This document shows positions 7,523 through 18,142 of a DNA stretch of 46,618 bases, piece after piece (positions within the stretch are counted from its first letter, which is position 1; each line of letters opens with the position of its first letter). The translations under genes and the position numbers were made by a program. The stretch is from an uncultured Amphritea sp. (GTDB lineage: Bacteria > Pseudomonadota > Gammaproteobacteria > Pseudomonadales > Balneatricaceae). The notes under the pieces were generated by a model that searched no databases, was not told the DNA's origin, and worked only from the letters and a program-made list of their open reading frames with translations. Where the stretch lies: NCBI RefSeq assembly GCF_937127095.1, contig NZ_CAKZLP010000065.1, positions 1 to 46,618 on the forward strand. The letters run 5' to 3'.

Positions 7523-8824
7523 TTAACCTACGAACTTGATCATCACACCCGCGGCAACCGCGGAGCCGATGACACCGGCGACGTTGGGTCCCATCGCATG
7601 CATCAACAGGAAGTTCTGAGAGTTAGCTTCCAGACCCAGCTTATTCGATACACGAGCAGCCATTGGCACCGCAGATACACCTGCTGAGCCGATCAGTGGG
7701 TTGATCGCGTTACCACCGGCCATCTTATTCATAACCTTCGCCATCAGAACGCCACAGGCGGTACCGATACCGAATGCGATCACACCCAGAACCAGAATAC
7801 CCAGAGTCTGAATATCAAGGAACTTATCCGCTGACAGTTTAGAGCCAACAGACAGACCCAGGAAGATGGTCACGATGTTAATCAGTGCATTCTGAGCAGT
7901 ATCGCTCAGACGATCAACAACACCACACTCACGCATCAGGTTACCGAAACAGAACATACCCAGCAGTGGCGCCGCATCAGGTAGCAGCAGCGCAACCAGA
8001 ATCAGCAACACGATCGGGAACATGATCTTTTCAGTTTTAGGTACATGACGCAGCTGAACCATAGAGATCTTACGTTCAGCTTCTGTAGTCAACGCACGCA
8101 TGATGGGTGGCTGAATCAAAGGCACCAGAGCCATGTACGAATATGCAGCAACCGCAATTGCCCCCAGCAGATCAGGCGCCAGCAAAGAGGCTACATAGAT
8201 GGCTGTCGGGCCATCAGCACCACCAATAATACCAATTGCCGCTGCATCCTGAATGGTAAAGTCCATCAGCCCCAGTGTCGTCAGACCGACCGCTCCCAGT
8301 ACGGTGGCGAAGATACCAAACTGCGCAGCCGCTCCCAGAAACAGGGTTTTAGGGTTAGCCAGCAGAGGACCAAAATCGGTCATCGCACCAACACCCATAA
8401 AGATCAGCAGAGGCGCAACACCGGATGCAATCGCTACGGAGTAGAAGTTGTACATCATACCGTTGCTGTATCCGCCATCGGTAGCAGCATATACGGCGGC
8501 GGTATGCGCTTTTGCAGAAGCCATATTATAGGCTTCATGAATCGCATACGGATCAGTACTGTTGATACCCAATGCATCGGCTATGGACATGATCACATCA
8601 GGCCCACCTAAATGCAGAGCGTTCTCAACTGCGGAGAAAGCAAGACCCGCTTCCGGTATGTTGGCCATAATGCCACCAAAACCGATAGGGACCAGCAACA
8701 ATGGCTCAAAGTTCTTGCGAATAGCAAGAAACAGAAGCAACAGCCCAACCAGAATCATAACGATCTGGCCTGGGGTCACATTGTATACCCCTGACGCGTG
8801 CCAGAGATCTAATAGCTTATCCAT
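7523..8824 (-). CDS. oadB: Oxaloacetate decarboxylase beta subunit (sodium pump)
   Basis: This 433-residue, very hydrophobic membrane protein is the sodium-translocating subunit of oxaloacetate decarboxylase. It decarboxylates carboxybiotin and couples this to export of Na+. The conserved [10 protein letters not shown] segment contains the aspartate needed for Na+ transport, and the C-terminus keeps the family's NPLIG...AVPMAARV...[10 protein letters not shown] stretch. Length matches the family (about 430). It is the last gene of the oadG-oadA-oadB operon, 13 nt after oadA, and ends at a strong terminator. Confidence 0.96.
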   Translation of the reverse strand: MDKLLDLWHASGVYNVTPGQIVMILVGLLLLFLAIRKNFEPLLLVPIGFGGIMANIPEAGLAFSAVENALHLGGPDVIMSIADALGINSTDPYAIHEAYNMASAKAHTAAVYAATDGGYSNGMMYNFYSVAIASGVAPLLIFMGVGAMTDFGPLLANPKTLFLGAAAQFGIFATVLGAVGLTTLGLMDFTIQDAAAIGIIGGADGPTAIYVASLLAPDLLGAIAVAAYSYMALVPLIQPPIMRALTTEAERKISMVQLRHVPKTEKIMFPIVLLILVALLLPDAAPLLGMFCFGNLMRECGVVDRLSDTAQNALINIVTIFLGLSVGSKLSADKFLDIQTLGILVLGVIAFGIGTACGVLMAKVMNKMAGGNAINPLIGSAGVSAVPMAARVSNKLGLEANSQNFLLMHAMGPNVAGVIGSAVAAGVMIKFVG

Positions 8825-8837
8825 TTAGAATCCGCCC

Positions 8838-10613
8838 TTACACCAGAGTCAGCAGGCTGTCACCGACCTGTACGGTATCGCCGTCTTTAACATCAATGGT
8901 AGAAACGGTACCGGCACGTGCTGCACGGATCTCAGTTTCCATCTTCATTGCTTCCAGAATGACCAGAACATCACCTTCCTGAACAGTCTGTCCCGGAGAA
9001 ACGACAACTTTCCAGATATTGCCTGCCAGCGGGGCCGGAACCGATTCAGCAGGACCGGATGCAGCAGGTGCAGCAGCAGGCGCAGCAGCTGGAGCAGCCG
9101 CAGTGATATCACCACCTTCTGAAACCTGAACAACGTAGTTCTGACCATTAACATTGATGGTGTAAGTCTGTGGACCAGTATTCTTAGGTGCAGCCATTGT
9201 CAGGGCGTCCTCTAATGTAGGTGCGGGTTCAAATGCGTCTGGATTACCGCGATTTTCAAGGAATTTAAGACCAATTTGTGGGAACAGTGCATAGGTCAGA
9301 ACGTCATCAATCTCATTTTGACCGGACGCAAGGCTAACGCCTTTCTCAGTCGCCAGCGCTTTAAGCTCAGCAACCAGTTTTTCCATTTCAGGCTCAAGCA
9401 GATCAGCCGGACGGCAGGTAATTGCCTCACCGCCATCAAGAACACGGGCCTGAAGTTCAGCATTGTAAGGAGCAGGCGCGGCGCCATATTCACCTTTCAG
9501 AACACCCTGAACCTCTTTAGAGATGGTTTTATAACGTTCACCCATCAACACGTTGATGACCGCCTGTGTACCAACGATCTGTGAAGTCGGTGTGACCAGC
9601 GGGATAAGACCCAGATCTTCACGAACCCGTGGGATCTCAGCCAGCACTTCATCAAACTTATCAGAAGCACCCTGCTCACGCAGCTGGCTTTCCATATTGG
9701 TGAGCATGCCACCCGGAACCTGAGCAACCAGAATACGGGAGTCAGTACCCCGCAGAGAACCTTCAAACTTAGCGTATTTTTTGCGCACTTCACGGAAGTA
9801 AGCTGCGATCTCTTCCAGTTGCAGCAGATCCAGACCTGTATCACGGTCAGTGCCAGCCAGTGCAGCAACCACAGACTCGGTAGCGGTGTGGCCGTATGTC
9901 ATCGACATAGAGGAGATTGCGGTGTCAACCCGATCGATACCCGCCTCAACCGCCTTGAGGATAGTCATGTCAGAGAGGCCGGAAGTTGCATGAGCGTGCA
10001 GCTGAACTTCAAGATCAGTCTGAGCTTTCAGACGAGACACCAGATCGAACGCGTCGTAAGGCGTCAGAATGCCGGACATATCCTTAATAGCAATCGACTC
10101 AGCACCCATATCTTCCAGAGTTTTAGCGTACTCAACCCACATATCAATGGTGTGTACGATACTCTTAGTATAAGAGATGGTGCCCTGGGCGTGCTTACCG
10201 GACTCTTTAACTGCCTTAATCGCAGTTTCAAGGTTACGGGGATCGTTCATCGCATCAAAAATACGGAAAACGTCTACGCCGTTGGTGGCTGCTCGCTCGA
10301 CAAACTTGCTGACCACATCATCAGCATAGTGACGGTAGCCAAGAAGATTCTGTCCGCGCAACAGCATCTGCTGTCGGGTGTTCGGCATCGCCTTTTTCAG
10401 TTCACGAATGCGATCCCATGGATCTTCACCGATATAACGAATACATGAATCAAATGTCGCTCCGCCCCAGCTTTCCAGGGACCAGAAACCGACTTTATCA
10501 AGCTTCTCAGCGATTGGCAGCATGTCATCGATGCGCATGCGGGTAGCAAACAGCGACTGATGCGCGTCCCGAAGTACTACATCGGTGATGCCAAGAGGTT
10601 TTTTATCAGACAT
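8838..10613 (-). CDS. oadA: Oxaloacetate decarboxylase alpha subunit (carboxyltransferase with biotin domain)
   Basis: This 591-residue cytoplasmic subunit moves the carboxyl group of oxaloacetate to biotin, releasing pyruvate. An N-terminal TIM barrel ([17 protein letters not shown], about residues 11-27) binds the metal and substrate. A conserved carboxylase domain follows (about 300-465). An Ala/Pro-rich linker (about 500-525) leads to a biotinyl domain with EAMKME, the biotinylated lysine being K557. The layout is identical to family members such as Klebsiella OadA. It sits between oadG and oadB. In a marine organism the complex would let oxaloacetate breakdown energise the membrane with Na+. 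Confidence 0.97.
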   Translation of the reverse strand: MSDKKPLGITDVVLRDAHQSLFATRMRIDDMLPIAEKLDKVGFWSLESWGGATFDSCIRYIGEDPWDRIRELKKAMPNTRQQMLLRGQNLLGYRHYADDVVSKFVERAATNGVDVFRIFDAMNDPRNLETAIKAVKESGKHAQGTISYTKSIVHTIDMWVEYAKTLEDMGAESIAIKDMSGILTPYDAFDLVSRLKAQTDLEVQLHAHATSGLSDMTILKAVEAGIDRVDTAISSMSMTYGHTATESVVAALAGTDRDTGLDLLQLEEIAAYFREVRKKYAKFEGSLRGTDSRILVAQVPGGMLTNMESQLREQGASDKFDEVLAEIPRVREDLGLIPLVTPTSQIVGTQAVINVLMGERYKTISKEVQGVLKGEYGAAPAPYNAELQARVLDGGEAITCRPADLLEPEMEKLVAELKALATEKGVSLASGQNEIDDVLTYALFPQIGLKFLENRGNPDAFEPAPTLEDALTMAAPKNTGPQTYTINVNGQNYVVQVSEGGDITAAAPAAAPAAAPAASGPAESVPAPLAGNIWKVVVSPGQTVQEGDVLVILEAMKMETEIRAARAGTVSTIDVKDGDTVQVGDSLLTLV

Positions 10614-10678
10614 GGGTATAGGCCTTTTGTCGATTAATGCTCTTTAAAATAATTATTGGTTATTAGTTGCTAAGCTAA

Positions 10679-10924
10679 TCAGTGCTTACGGAACTGATGA
10701 ACCGCAGCAGTCATCACTGCGACCAGCTCATCACTACCACCTGAAGCAGTAGCGGCAACCGCAACTGATTTTGGCTTGGCAGGCTTAGGCGGAGCCTCAG
10801 GCGCCACCTTTGCTATCAGCTTAGACATAAAGCCTGTAGCAAAAACCAACAGGGTCAGGAATACGAAAACGAATCCCATACCAAAGACCATTAAGCTGAG
10901 GCCTTCTGACATTAGATTATCCAT
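10679..10924 (-). CDS. oadG: Oxaloacetate decarboxylase gamma subunit
   Basis: This 81-residue small subunit has one membrane helix (about residues 8-32, LMVFGMGFVFVFLTLLVF) and a Pro/Ala/Lys-rich cytoplasmic tail. OadG holds the alpha and beta subunits together and binds a zinc ion near its C-terminus; the final HQFRKH here fits that role. It is the first gene of the operon, with an AGGAG site before the ATG. Confidence 0.9.
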   Translation of the reverse strand: MDNLMSEGLSLMVFGMGFVFVFLTLLVFATGFMSKLIAKVAPEAPPKPAKPKSVAVAATASGGSDELVAVMTAAVHQFRKH

Positions 10925-11194
10925 CTAACGGGTGCTCCTTCTTTGTACGAAACCCATAAGTCTGTTGCTGGCTTGTGGCCGCAGTTTCTCCCCCGGAAGG
11001 TCAAATCCGGCTGCAACAGAACAGATGAACAGTTAGTAAATGGTCAACAATTAAACCTGAAATATAACGTTCAGGCAACTGCTTACAATATATATAATGC
11101 ATAAAAAGTGCCGCAAACGTCTGTAAATAAACTACAAAAAATAGCTAAAATACGACAATTTACGATGTTAACCAATTCAACACGAGAACCTCAT
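10925..11194 (-). promoter_or_regulatory. Leader/promoter region of the oad operon with a possible RNA hairpin
   Basis: No gene is seen in this 270-bp gap between thiI and oadG. At 10981-11014 the minus-strand RNA can form a nested hairpin: GCAG/CTGC outer and CCGG/CCGG inner pairs, with the segment ATTTGACCTT between the inner pairs. It lies about 60 nt before oadG. A+T-rich DNA at 11085-11100 (TATATATAATGC) may hold the promoter, but I cannot fix a -35/-10 pair with confidence. No known riboswitch class is recognised. Confidence 0.35.
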
Positions 11195-12652
11195 TCAGAC
11201 CTCTGGACGATACACCTTAACGTTCATATACCCCTTATCCTGCAGGTTCTGGGCATGCATCTGACTCATAATCCCCTTATCACAATACAGCAGATACTCT
11301 TTCTTCTGATCCAGATCCTGAAATTTTGTTTCAAGATCAAAAAACGGTATCGGCAGTACCTCAGCCTTAGGCATATTAAAGGGTTTGCGCTCCTGATCCC
11401 GACTGTGGCGGATATCAATAATCATCTGATTCTCGCCCACCCGGGTCAATGCCTCAATAGTTGTATGGATATTAATATCCTCAACAATCTTATCAATGCT
11501 AATCACCTGAGTATTTTCCAATGCCTGTGCCAGAACGTCATAATCGAAGTTGGCTTCTTCCTCCTCTATACGCTCGATCTTAGCGTTAGTCGTAGGACGA
11601 TCAGAGATAACACCACAGTATTCCGGAATATTTTTGGCAAAGTCATAGGCACCGATCTGCTTGGTCAGATCAATAATGTCCTGTTTATCCATTGTAATCA
11701 GCGGACGCACAATCAGCTTCGAGGTTACCGAATCAATCACCTGGAGATTAATCAGCGTCTGACTGGACACCTGAGCGATACTTTCGCCGGTAACAAACGC
11801 AGGCAGCTTCATACGGTCAGCGACTTTCTCTGCCGCCCGCATCATCATCCGCTTTAACACCACACCCATGTGAGTGTGGTGGACGTTTTGCAGTATCTCG
11901 CCAACCACTTCATCAAAGGGCACCGAGATAAACTTAACCCGCGAAGCGCTGCCATACTTCTGCCACAAGTAGAGCGCGATCTGCTTTACGCCAATCTCAT
12001 GCGCACGCCCACCCAGATTGAAAAACAGAAAGTGGGTTTTACTACCCCGGCGCATCGTCATATAGCTAGCGACAACCGAATCAAAACCACCTGAGATCAG
12101 CGATATAACATCCTCCTGCGTCCCCAGAGGATAACCACCCAAGCCTTTATGCTGTTGCGATATCAGAAACAGATGTTCATCACGAATCTCAAGTTTAACC
12201 GTTACCTCCGGGTTATGCAGATCCACCCCTTTAGTGTCGCAATGCTCCAGCAGGCCTCCGCCGATATAGCGCTCCAGATCTGTAGATCTGAACTCATGCT
12301 TGCCACCACGCTTGATCCTGACAACAAACGTCTTGCCTTTAATCTCATCGGCATAAACCGATCTGGTGATCTGAAATACATCGTCAAACGACCCCAGCGG
12401 GTACTGATCCACTTCCAGGATATGCTGTATACCCGGGGTACACATCATTAGCTCAACCGCCTCAGCTCTCAGCTGCGCATCAGCAGAGGGCAGCTCAACC
12501 TCAACCCGGTCCCATAAGCCGCGCACCTTAATATCATTGTTAATCCGTTTAAGTGTCACCTGCAGATTGGATTGCAGGCGTTTAATAAAACGCTTACGCA
12601 CAGGCTTGCTCTTGATGGTAATTTCAGGGAAGAGTTTGACGATAAATTTCAT
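11195..12652 (-). CDS. thiI: tRNA 4-thiouridine synthetase / sulfur transferase with rhodanese domain
   Basis: ThiI adenylates U8 of tRNA and transfers sulfur to form 4-thiouridine; in many bacteria it also supplies sulfur for the thiamine thiazole. The protein is about 485 residues from the ATG of MKFIVKLFPEIT, the start conserved in E. coli; an in-frame ATG three codons upstream is also possible. It has an N-terminal ferredoxin-like/THUMP region (about 1-165), a PP-loop SGGFDS, the PEYCG cysteine used as disulfide partner, and a C-terminal rhodanese domain with active-site C457 in YCDKGIMS. It is monocistronic, and the 3' gap shows no clear terminator. Confidence 0.96.
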   Translation of the reverse strand: MKFIVKLFPEITIKSKPVRKRFIKRLQSNLQVTLKRINNDIKVRGLWDRVEVELPSADAQLRAEAVELMMCTPGIQHILEVDQYPLGSFDDVFQITRSVYADEIKGKTFVVRIKRGGKHEFRSTDLERYIGGGLLEHCDTKGVDLHNPEVTVKLEIRDEHLFLISQQHKGLGGYPLGTQEDVISLISGGFDSVVASYMTMRRGSKTHFLFFNLGGRAHEIGVKQIALYLWQKYGSASRVKFISVPFDEVVGEILQNVHHTHMGVVLKRMMMRAAEKVADRMKLPAFVTGESIAQVSSQTLINLQVIDSVTSKLIVRPLITMDKQDIIDLTKQIGAYDFAKNIPEYCGVISDRPTTNAKIERIEEEEANFDYDVLAQALENTQVISIDKIVEDINIHTTIEALTRVGENQMIIDIRHSRDQERKPFNMPKAEVLPIPFFDLETKFQDLDQKKEYLLYCDKGIMSQMHAQNLQDKGYMNVKVYRPEV

Positions 12653-12840
12653 GGTGTACATCTGTAGAGGGTTGAAGGCTGTTTATTATACATTGCTGCG
12701 AAGAGGGTACAAAACTCATCCAGACAAAAGCATTTTTGCAGACATACATCACAGACAAGGGGTAACAACAAAGAGGGCGAAATAACTCAGGTAAAGATGA
12801 ATTACTCAACAAAGTGATTCACGGAGAATAAAAAAATAAG

Positions 12841-12917
12841 TGGCGCGCCCGGCACGATTCGAACGTGCGACCGCCTGGTTCGTAGCCAGGTACTCTATCC
12901 AGCTGAGCTACGGGCGC
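12841..12917 (-). tRNA. tRNA-Arg (anticodon ACG)
   Basis: A 77-nt cloverleaf with encoded CCA. The acceptor stem GCGCCCG/CGGGCGC is perfect. The anticodon stem CCTGG/CCAGG encloses CTACGAA, giving anticodon ACG, which is normally edited to ICG by TadA to read CGU/CGC/CGA. The T-loop TTCGAAT is standard. It lies 4 nt downstream of tRNA-Ser in the same direction, so the two are probably one transcript. Confidence 0.97.
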
Positions 12918-12921
12918 TGAA

Positions 12922-13011
12922 TGGCGGTGAGCGAGGGATTCGAACCCTCGATAGAGTTTCCCCTATACGCCCTTAGCAGGGGCGCGCCTTCAGCCACTCG
13001 GCCAGCTCACC
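12922..13011 (-). tRNA. tRNA-Ser (anticodon GCT)
   Basis: A 90-nt class II tRNA with encoded CCA. The acceptor stem is GGTGAGC/GCTCACC, the anticodon loop CTGCTAA in a CGCCC/GGGCG stem gives GCT (reads AGC/AGU), and the long variable arm (TATAGGGGAAACTCTA) is typical of serine tRNAs. It follows csrA, an arrangement common in gammaproteobacteria. Confidence 0.97.
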
Positions 13012-13078
13012 TAAACAACGGCGCGTATAGTACAATACTGATTTTCAAAAGAAAAGCGCTAATCCTAAAAAAGAAATA

Positions 13079-13261
13079 TTATTCGCTATCCTGTTCTTTC
13101 TCTTTCTGGATACGCTGATAAATCTCTTCACGATGCACAGAAACATCTTTAGGTGCATTAACACCAATACGCACCTGATTACCCTTAACACCCAGCACAG
13201 TCACGGTGACGTCATCACCAACCATCAAGGTTTCACCAACTCGACGAGTAAGTATAAGCAT
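13079..13261 (-). CDS. csrA: Carbon storage regulator CsrA/RsmA (RNA-binding translational regulator)
   Basis: This 60-residue protein is a textbook Csr[19 protein letters not shown] at the start and [11 protein letters not shown] at the end. L4 and R44, the main RNA-contacting residues, are kept. The dimer binds GGA motifs in mRNA leaders and controls carbon flow, motility and biofilm. Its own leader has AAGGAGA over the ribosome site, which could allow autoregulation. It lies between lysC and the two tRNA genes, the usual gammaproteobacterial order. Confidence 0.98.
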   Translation of the reverse strand: MLILTRRVGETLMVGDDVTVTVLGVKGNQVRIGVNAPKDVSVHREEIYQRIQKEKEQDSE

Positions 13262-13411
13262 AGAAAAATCTCCTTATTTAACAGACAAGTACTACAGACC
13301 TGACCTCTCCTGTTTGCATTATAGCGTAACAACGGGCTGTCGCAGGGGAACCTTGCGTTAAACATTATAGTTGTCCAGCAGTGACCTAACTATAGACCAC
13401 TGCTGATAAGT

Positions 13412-14647
13412 TTATTCGCTAACTGTATCAGCCGCGTCCAGATCAAAAGCTGAGTGCAATCCGCGCACAGCCAACTCAAGGTATTTCTCTGCTATTACAA
13501 CAGAAACCTTAATTTCAGACGTAGATATCATCTGAATATTGATGTTGTCGCCCGCCAATGTATCAAACATCTTGCTAGCAACACCAGCATGAGATCGCAT
13601 ACCGACTCCAACAATCGAGACTTTTGCGATTTTATTATTACCGATAATTTCCCGTGCACCCAGCTCGTCTCTGATTTTCAGCAGAATATCCTGCGCAGCA
13701 ACAAAGTCATTTCGATGCACAGTGAAGGTGAAATCGGTGGAGTTATCCGCAGCGACATTTTGCAGAATCATGTCCACTTCAATATTAGCGCGGCTGATAG
13801 GCCCCAGAATGCGAGAAGCAACACCTGGAATATCTGGTACACCCAGAACTGTCAGCTTCGCTTCATCGCGGTTAAATGCAATACCTGAGATGACCGGTTT
13901 TTCCACAGTATCGTCTTCCTCTGTTGTTATCAGCGTGCCAGGGCCATCCTGAAAACTATGCAGAACCCGCAGTGGCACATTATATTTACCCGCAAATTCG
14001 ACAGAGCGAATCTGCAACACCTTTGATCCGAGACTGGCCATTTCCAGCATCTCTTCAAAGGTAATCTTATCCATGCGCTGTGCACCTTCAACAACCCGAG
14101 GGTCTGTAGTGTATACGCCATCTACATCAGTATAGATCTGACACTCATCAGCTTTCAGTGCTGCAGCAAGCGCAACACCGGTTGTATCTGAGCCACCACG
14201 TCCCAGTGTTGTAATATTGCCTTCAGGATCAACCCCCTGAAAACCAGCAACAACGACAACACTACCCTGCGCCAGATCAGCGCGCATGCCATCGACTTCA
14301 ATATCCTGAATCCGTGCTTTCATATGCACGTCATCAGTCAGAATTTTAACCTGTCCGCCGGTATAGGAGCGGGCACGGACACCACGCGCTTCCAGCGCCA
14401 TGCACAACAACGCAATAGTTACCTGTTCGCCGGTAGACAGAAGTACATCCATCTCACGGGGACTTGGTTGCTCCTGCATTTCTTTAGCCAGACCGATAAG
14501 TCGATTTGTTTCACCGCTCATGGCGGAGACCACAACCACAATATCGTGACCCGCGTCACGGAACCCTTTGACTTTATCGGCTACACCCTGAATACGCTCA
14601 ACGGTACCGACCGAAGTTCCACCATATTTCTGTACATATAGGGCCAT
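13412..14647 (-). CDS. lysC: Aspartate kinase (lysine/threonine pathway)
   Basis: This 411-residue aspartokinase phosphorylates L-aspartate, the first step to lysine, threonine, methionine and diaminopimelate. The N-terminal KYGGTSVG (7-14) is the catalytic/ATP motif, and GRGGSDTTGVALAA (about 168-181) forms the substrate site. Two C-terminal ACT domains (about 265-335 and 345-411) are the feedback-control region. The single-domain kinase of 411 residues is the Pseudomonas type, not the longer E. coli LysC. It follows alaS by 64 nt and is probably co-transcribed with it. Confidence 0.97.
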   Translation of the reverse strand: MALYVQKYGGTSVGTVERIQGVADKVKGFRDAGHDIVVVVSAMSGETNRLIGLAKEMQEQPSPREMDVLLSTGEQVTIALLCMALEARGVRARSYTGGQVKILTDDVHMKARIQDIEVDGMRADLAQGSVVVVAGFQGVDPEGNITTLGRGGSDTTGVALAAALKADECQIYTDVDGVYTTDPRVVEGAQRMDKITFEEMLEMASLGSKVLQIRSVEFAGKYNVPLRVLHSFQDGPGTLITTEEDDTVEKPVISGIAFNRDEAKLTVLGVPDIPGVASRILGPISRANIEVDMILQNVAADNSTDFTFTVHRNDFVAAQDILLKIRDELGAREIIGNNKIAKVSIVGVGMRSHAGVASKMFDTLAGDNINIQMISTSEIKVSVVIAEKYLELAVRGLHSAFDLDAADTVSE

Positions 14648-14711
14648 ACTTATCTGTTCCCTTCATCAGCCGCCAGGCTGCAGTTATTACACGCTTATAT
14701 TACAGTTCTTA

Positions 14712-17273
14712 TTACAAGCTACGCTCAACCAGCTGCTGCACTTCAGCAAGCGCCGCTGGCAAAGCTTCAATATCAGTACCGCCACCCTGTGCAAAGTCCG
14801 GGCGGCCGCCGCCCTTACCGCCTAAGCGGGCCGTGAGGTCACGCACGAGATCACCGGCTTTAACTTTACCGACCAGATCCTGAGTAACCCCTGCTGCCAG
14901 GCTAACCTTACCCTCAGCGACCGTTGCCAGTACGACAACACCACTGCCAAGCTTATTCTTGAGCTGATCAATCGTGTCACGCAGCGTTTTTGGATCGATA
15001 CCATCGAGCTGTTCCGCCAACACCTTAACACCTTTGACATCAATGGCGTTGCCGAGCAGGTCAGCACCTTTGGCAGCCGCCAATTTGGCCTTTATTTGCT
15101 CCAGCTCTTTTTCAAGCTGACGACTCTTACCGATCTGATCCTGCAATTTTGCTTCCAGCTGTACCGCTGACTGATCGATATATTCCAGCGCTTTAGCCCC
15201 GGTTATCGCTTCAATCCGCCGAACACCTGCCGCGATACCGCCTTCAGAGATCACTTTAAGCAACGCAATATCACCGGTACGACTCGCATGAGTACCACCA
15301 CAGAGTTCGACAGAAAAGCCTTCGCCCATGGTCAGAACCCGCACGGTATCTTCATACTTCTCACCAAACAAAGCGGCTGCGCCGGTCTGCTTAGCGGTCT
15401 CAAGGTCCATAATCTCGGTCTGAACAGCAGAGTTTAAACGGATCTGTTCGTTACAGATCTGCTCAATCTGCTTCATCTCTTCAGGCTTCACCGCCTCAAA
15501 ATGAGAGAAGTCGAAGCGCAAACGGTCTGCATCACAAAGAGAACCTTTCTGCTGCACGTGCTCGCCCAACACCTGACGTAACGCTTCATGCAATAGATGT
15601 GTGGCCGAATGGTTTACCGCCGTCGCACGACGCTTAGCACTATCGACCTGAGGCTCAACTGCATCACCGACTTTAAGGTTACCACTCACCAGCACACCAT
15701 GATGCAGGTGGTTTTTAGATTCTTTAGTACAGTCTTCAACCCGGAACTCGACGCCCACAGCTGACAGCAGCCCCGTATCACCGACCTGTCCGCCAGATTC
15801 ACCGTAGAACGGCGTCTGATCCAGCACCACCATACCCTTATCGCCAGCATTCAACTGTTCAACAGGCTCACCATCACGGAACAGCGCAACAACAGCAGCA
15901 GAACCTTCCAGTTCAGTGTATCCGGTAAAGGTCGTCTGCCCCTCAAGACGAAGAGTCTCATTGTAATCAACGTTGAACTTACCTGCTGCACGGGCACGGT
16001 TTCGCTGATCATCCATCGCCTGATCAAAACCATCCATGTCTACAGTCAATTGATGCTCACGGGCAACATCGGCTGTCAGATCCACCGGAAAACCATAGGT
16101 ATCATATAGTTTGAATACGGTTTCGCCCGGTATTTCACTACCTGTCAGGTTGGCGATCACCTCTTCCAGCAAACCCAAACCATGATCAAGCGTCTTGGCA
16201 AACTGCTCTTCCTCTTTCAGCAACACGCGTGAAACCTGAGCCTCTTTCTCTTTAAGCTCAGGGTAGGCATCACCCATTTCAACCACTAATGCAGCCACCA
16301 GCGTATTGAAGAAGGGACCTGAAGCGCCCAGCTTATTACCATGACGAACAGCACGGCGGATAATTCGACGCAGCACATAACCTGCGCCTTCATTGGAGGG
16401 GATAACTCCATCGCAAATCAGAAAAGCACAGGAACGGATATGGTCCGCAATAACCCGTAACGACTGAGTATCGGTCTCTTTACATCCCACAGCAGCTGAC
16501 GCAGCCTTCAGCAGGTTCTGAAACAGATCAATCTCATAGTTGGAGTGCACGCCCTGCAGTACTGCAGCGATTCGCTCGAGGCCCATACCGGTATCAATCG
16601 AAGGATTCGGCAGCGGCTCCATTGTGCCATCAGCAGAGCGATTAAACTGCATGAACACCAGGTTCCAGATCTCTATATAGCGATCGCCGTCTTCTTCCGG
16701 ACTTCCGGGAGGTCCACCCCAGACATCGGCACCATGATCAAAAAAGATCTCACTGGACGGCCCGCAAGGTCCGGTATCGCCCATCGACCAGAAGTTATCT
16801 TCGTCTAACTTAGAAAATTTAGTCGGATCAATACCAACCTCATCTTTCCAGATTTTTTCCGCTTCATCATCAGAGATATGCACGGTCACCCAGAGCTTTT
16901 CTTTCGGCAGCTCAAGGATTTCAGTCAGGAAATACCAGGCAAAATTGATCGCGTCACGCTTGAAATAATCGCCAAAGCTGAAGTTTCCCAGCATTTCAAA
17001 GAAGGTATGATGACGGGCAGTATAACCAACGTTATCCAGGTCATTATGCTTACCACCTGCGCGAACACAGCGCTGACTGGTGGTCGCACGACTGTAAGAG
17101 CGCTTATCACTACCGAGGAAGACGTCTTTAAACTGCACCATCCCTGCATTGGTAAACATCAGGGTAGGGTCATTCCCGGGAATCAGTGAACTACTCTCTA
17201 CAATTTCATGCCCCTGAGATTCGAAATATCCCAGGAAGGCCTGACGCAGTTCAGCACTTGTCATATTTTTCAT
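14712..17273 (-). CDS. alaS: Alanyl-tRNA synthetase
   Basis: This 853-residue class II synthetase charges tRNA-Ala. The catalytic domain is about residues 1-240, followed by the tRNA recognition domain. The editing domain carries HSATH (555-559) and CGGTH (658-662), whose H and C residues bind zinc and clear Ser/Gly mischarging. The C-terminal domain includes [10 protein letters not shown] near 825-834, a family signature. It is slightly shorter than E. coli AlaS (876) but complete. The 211-bp gap upstream, to recX, is A+T-rich and probably holds its promoter. Confidence 0.98.
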   Translation of the reverse strand: MKNMTSAELRQAFLGYFESQGHEIVESSSLIPGNDPTLMFTNAGMVQFKDVFLGSDKRSYSRATTSQRCVRAGGKHNDLDNVGYTARHHTFFEMLGNFSFGDYFKRDAINFAWYFLTEILELPKEKLWVTVHISDDEAEKIWKDEVGIDPTKFSKLDEDNFWSMGDTGPCGPSSEIFFDHGADVWGGPPGSPEEDGDRYIEIWNLVFMQFNRSADGTMEPLPNPSIDTGMGLERIAAVLQGVHSNYEIDLFQNLLKAASAAVGCKETDTQSLRVIADHIRSCAFLICDGVIPSNEGAGYVLRRIIRRAVRHGNKLGASGPFFNTLVAALVVEMGDAYPELKEKEAQVSRVLLKEEEQFAKTLDHGLGLLEEVIANLTGSEIPGETVFKLYDTYGFPVDLTADVAREHQLTVDMDGFDQAMDDQRNRARAAGKFNVDYNETLRLEGQTTFTGYTELEGSAAVVALFRDGEPVEQLNAGDKGMVVLDQTPFYGESGGQVGDTGLLSAVGVEFRVEDCTKESKNHLHHGVLVSGNLKVGDAVEPQVDSAKRRATAVNHSATHLLHEALRQVLGEHVQQKGSLCDADRLRFDFSHFEAVKPEEMKQIEQICNEQIRLNSAVQTEIMDLETAKQTGAAALFGEKYEDTVRVLTMGEGFSVELCGGTHASRTGDIALLKVISEGGIAAGVRRIEAITGAKALEYIDQSAVQLEAKLQDQIGKSRQLEKELEQIKAKLAAAKGADLLGNAIDVKGVKVLAEQLDGIDPKTLRDTIDQLKNKLGSGVVVLATVAEGKVSLAAGVTQDLVGKVKAGDLVRDLTARLGGKGGGRPDFAQGGGTDIEALPAALAEVQQLVERSL

Positions 17274-17485
17274 GGCTTTAATCGCTCTAATACCTAACCG
17301 TCACCAGCCCTGTTTCCGATACAAAACAGAAACTTAGAAACAGACATGGAAATCATTATAAAAATGGCGAAGTAGTATATAACGAGACGATTAAATCTAC
17401 GAATTTTTTTATATCAGGGGCAGATTTTAATAGAAAACCGCAACTAAAGATCAATGTAAAGCAGTAGAAAATGCACGTTTGATAT

Positions 17486-17944
17486 TCACTCAAACCCCTG
17501 TCCGGCAGCTATAGCAAAATTAATCTGCTCTGAACTAAACCCACGCTGCGCCATAAAGCGCATCCGCTTGCCTCGTTCTTTAAAGTCGGCCCCGTCCAGA
17601 TTAGTTTTATACTTGCGACGATACATCTCCAGTGCCAACTCAAACCAGTCGATATCAGCTGCCTCAAACGAAGCTGCAATCAACTCACTGGCAACACCTT
17701 TACGCTGTAATTCAAAACGTATCTTAATCAGCCCCTGCCCCTGCCCGACCCGCATACGGATAAAACTTTCTGTAAAACGCTGATCGGATTGATAGCCATT
17801 GCGGCCCAATTCATCCAGCACTTCATCCAGATCGACGCCCTCACAGCGCCTCACCAGCTTATCCAACAGCTCCTTGCGTGAATGTTCCCTACGAGCTAAC
17901 AACCCAATAGCTGCATTTTTTGCCTCAGATTGAGTTTCGTACAT
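17486..17944 (-). CDS. recX: RecX, modulator of RecA filaments
   Basis: This 152-residue protein has the RecX three-helix repeat pattern: ARREHSRKELLDKL, NGYQSDQRFTESFIRMRVGQGQGLIKIRFELQRKGV, and the final GFSSEQINFAI. RecX binds inside the RecA filament and blocks its extension, limiting recombination and SOS. It lies directly downstream of recA in the same direction, separated by a terminator-like hairpin at 18053-18080, so it is probably expressed by read-through at a lower level. Confidence 0.95.
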   Translation of the reverse strand: MYETQSEAKNAAIGLLARREHSRKELLDKLVRRCEGVDLDEVLDELGRNGYQSDQRFTESFIRMRVGQGQGLIKIRFELQRKGVASELIAASFEAADIDWFELALEMYRRKYKTNLDGADFKERGKRMRFMAQRGFSSEQINFAIAAGQGFE

Positions 17945-18052
17945 TTGCGGCCTCTTATCAGACTATGATCAAAACACGTGCTATTTTGTGACTCCGCTAG
18001 CAGATCATCAAAACAGAGCATCTGATCTATCACTCTATAGAACGGATGTTAT

Positions 18053-18080
18053 AAAAAAGGAGCCATGCGGCTCCTTTTTT
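18053..18080. terminator. Terminator hairpin between recA and recX
   Basis: GGAGCC / GGCTCC with a 4-nt loop is flanked by A6 and T6, giving a symmetric intrinsic terminator. For leftward transcription it follows recA by about 60 nt and precedes recX by about 110 nt. Partial read-through here is the known way RecX is kept low relative to RecA in E. coli. Confidence 0.85.
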
Positions 18081-18142
18081 AACTGATTTGCATCAAAACC
18101 GGTCTCTGTCGAAACCTATCCCTATAAACACCAGGCAGTTTT

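Noticed and set aside
8045..8611. 188-residue plus-strand frame opposite oadB
   Set aside because: Rich in Arg/Gln/His, as expected from reading a membrane protein gene backwards.
9819..10448. 209-residue plus-strand frame opposite oadA
   Set aside because: Shadow of the conserved carboxyltransferase domain; composition is unlike a real protein.
11108..11857. 249-residue plus-strand frame opposite thiI
   Set aside because: It overlaps the conserved rhodanese and PP-loop domains of thiI and has no family features.
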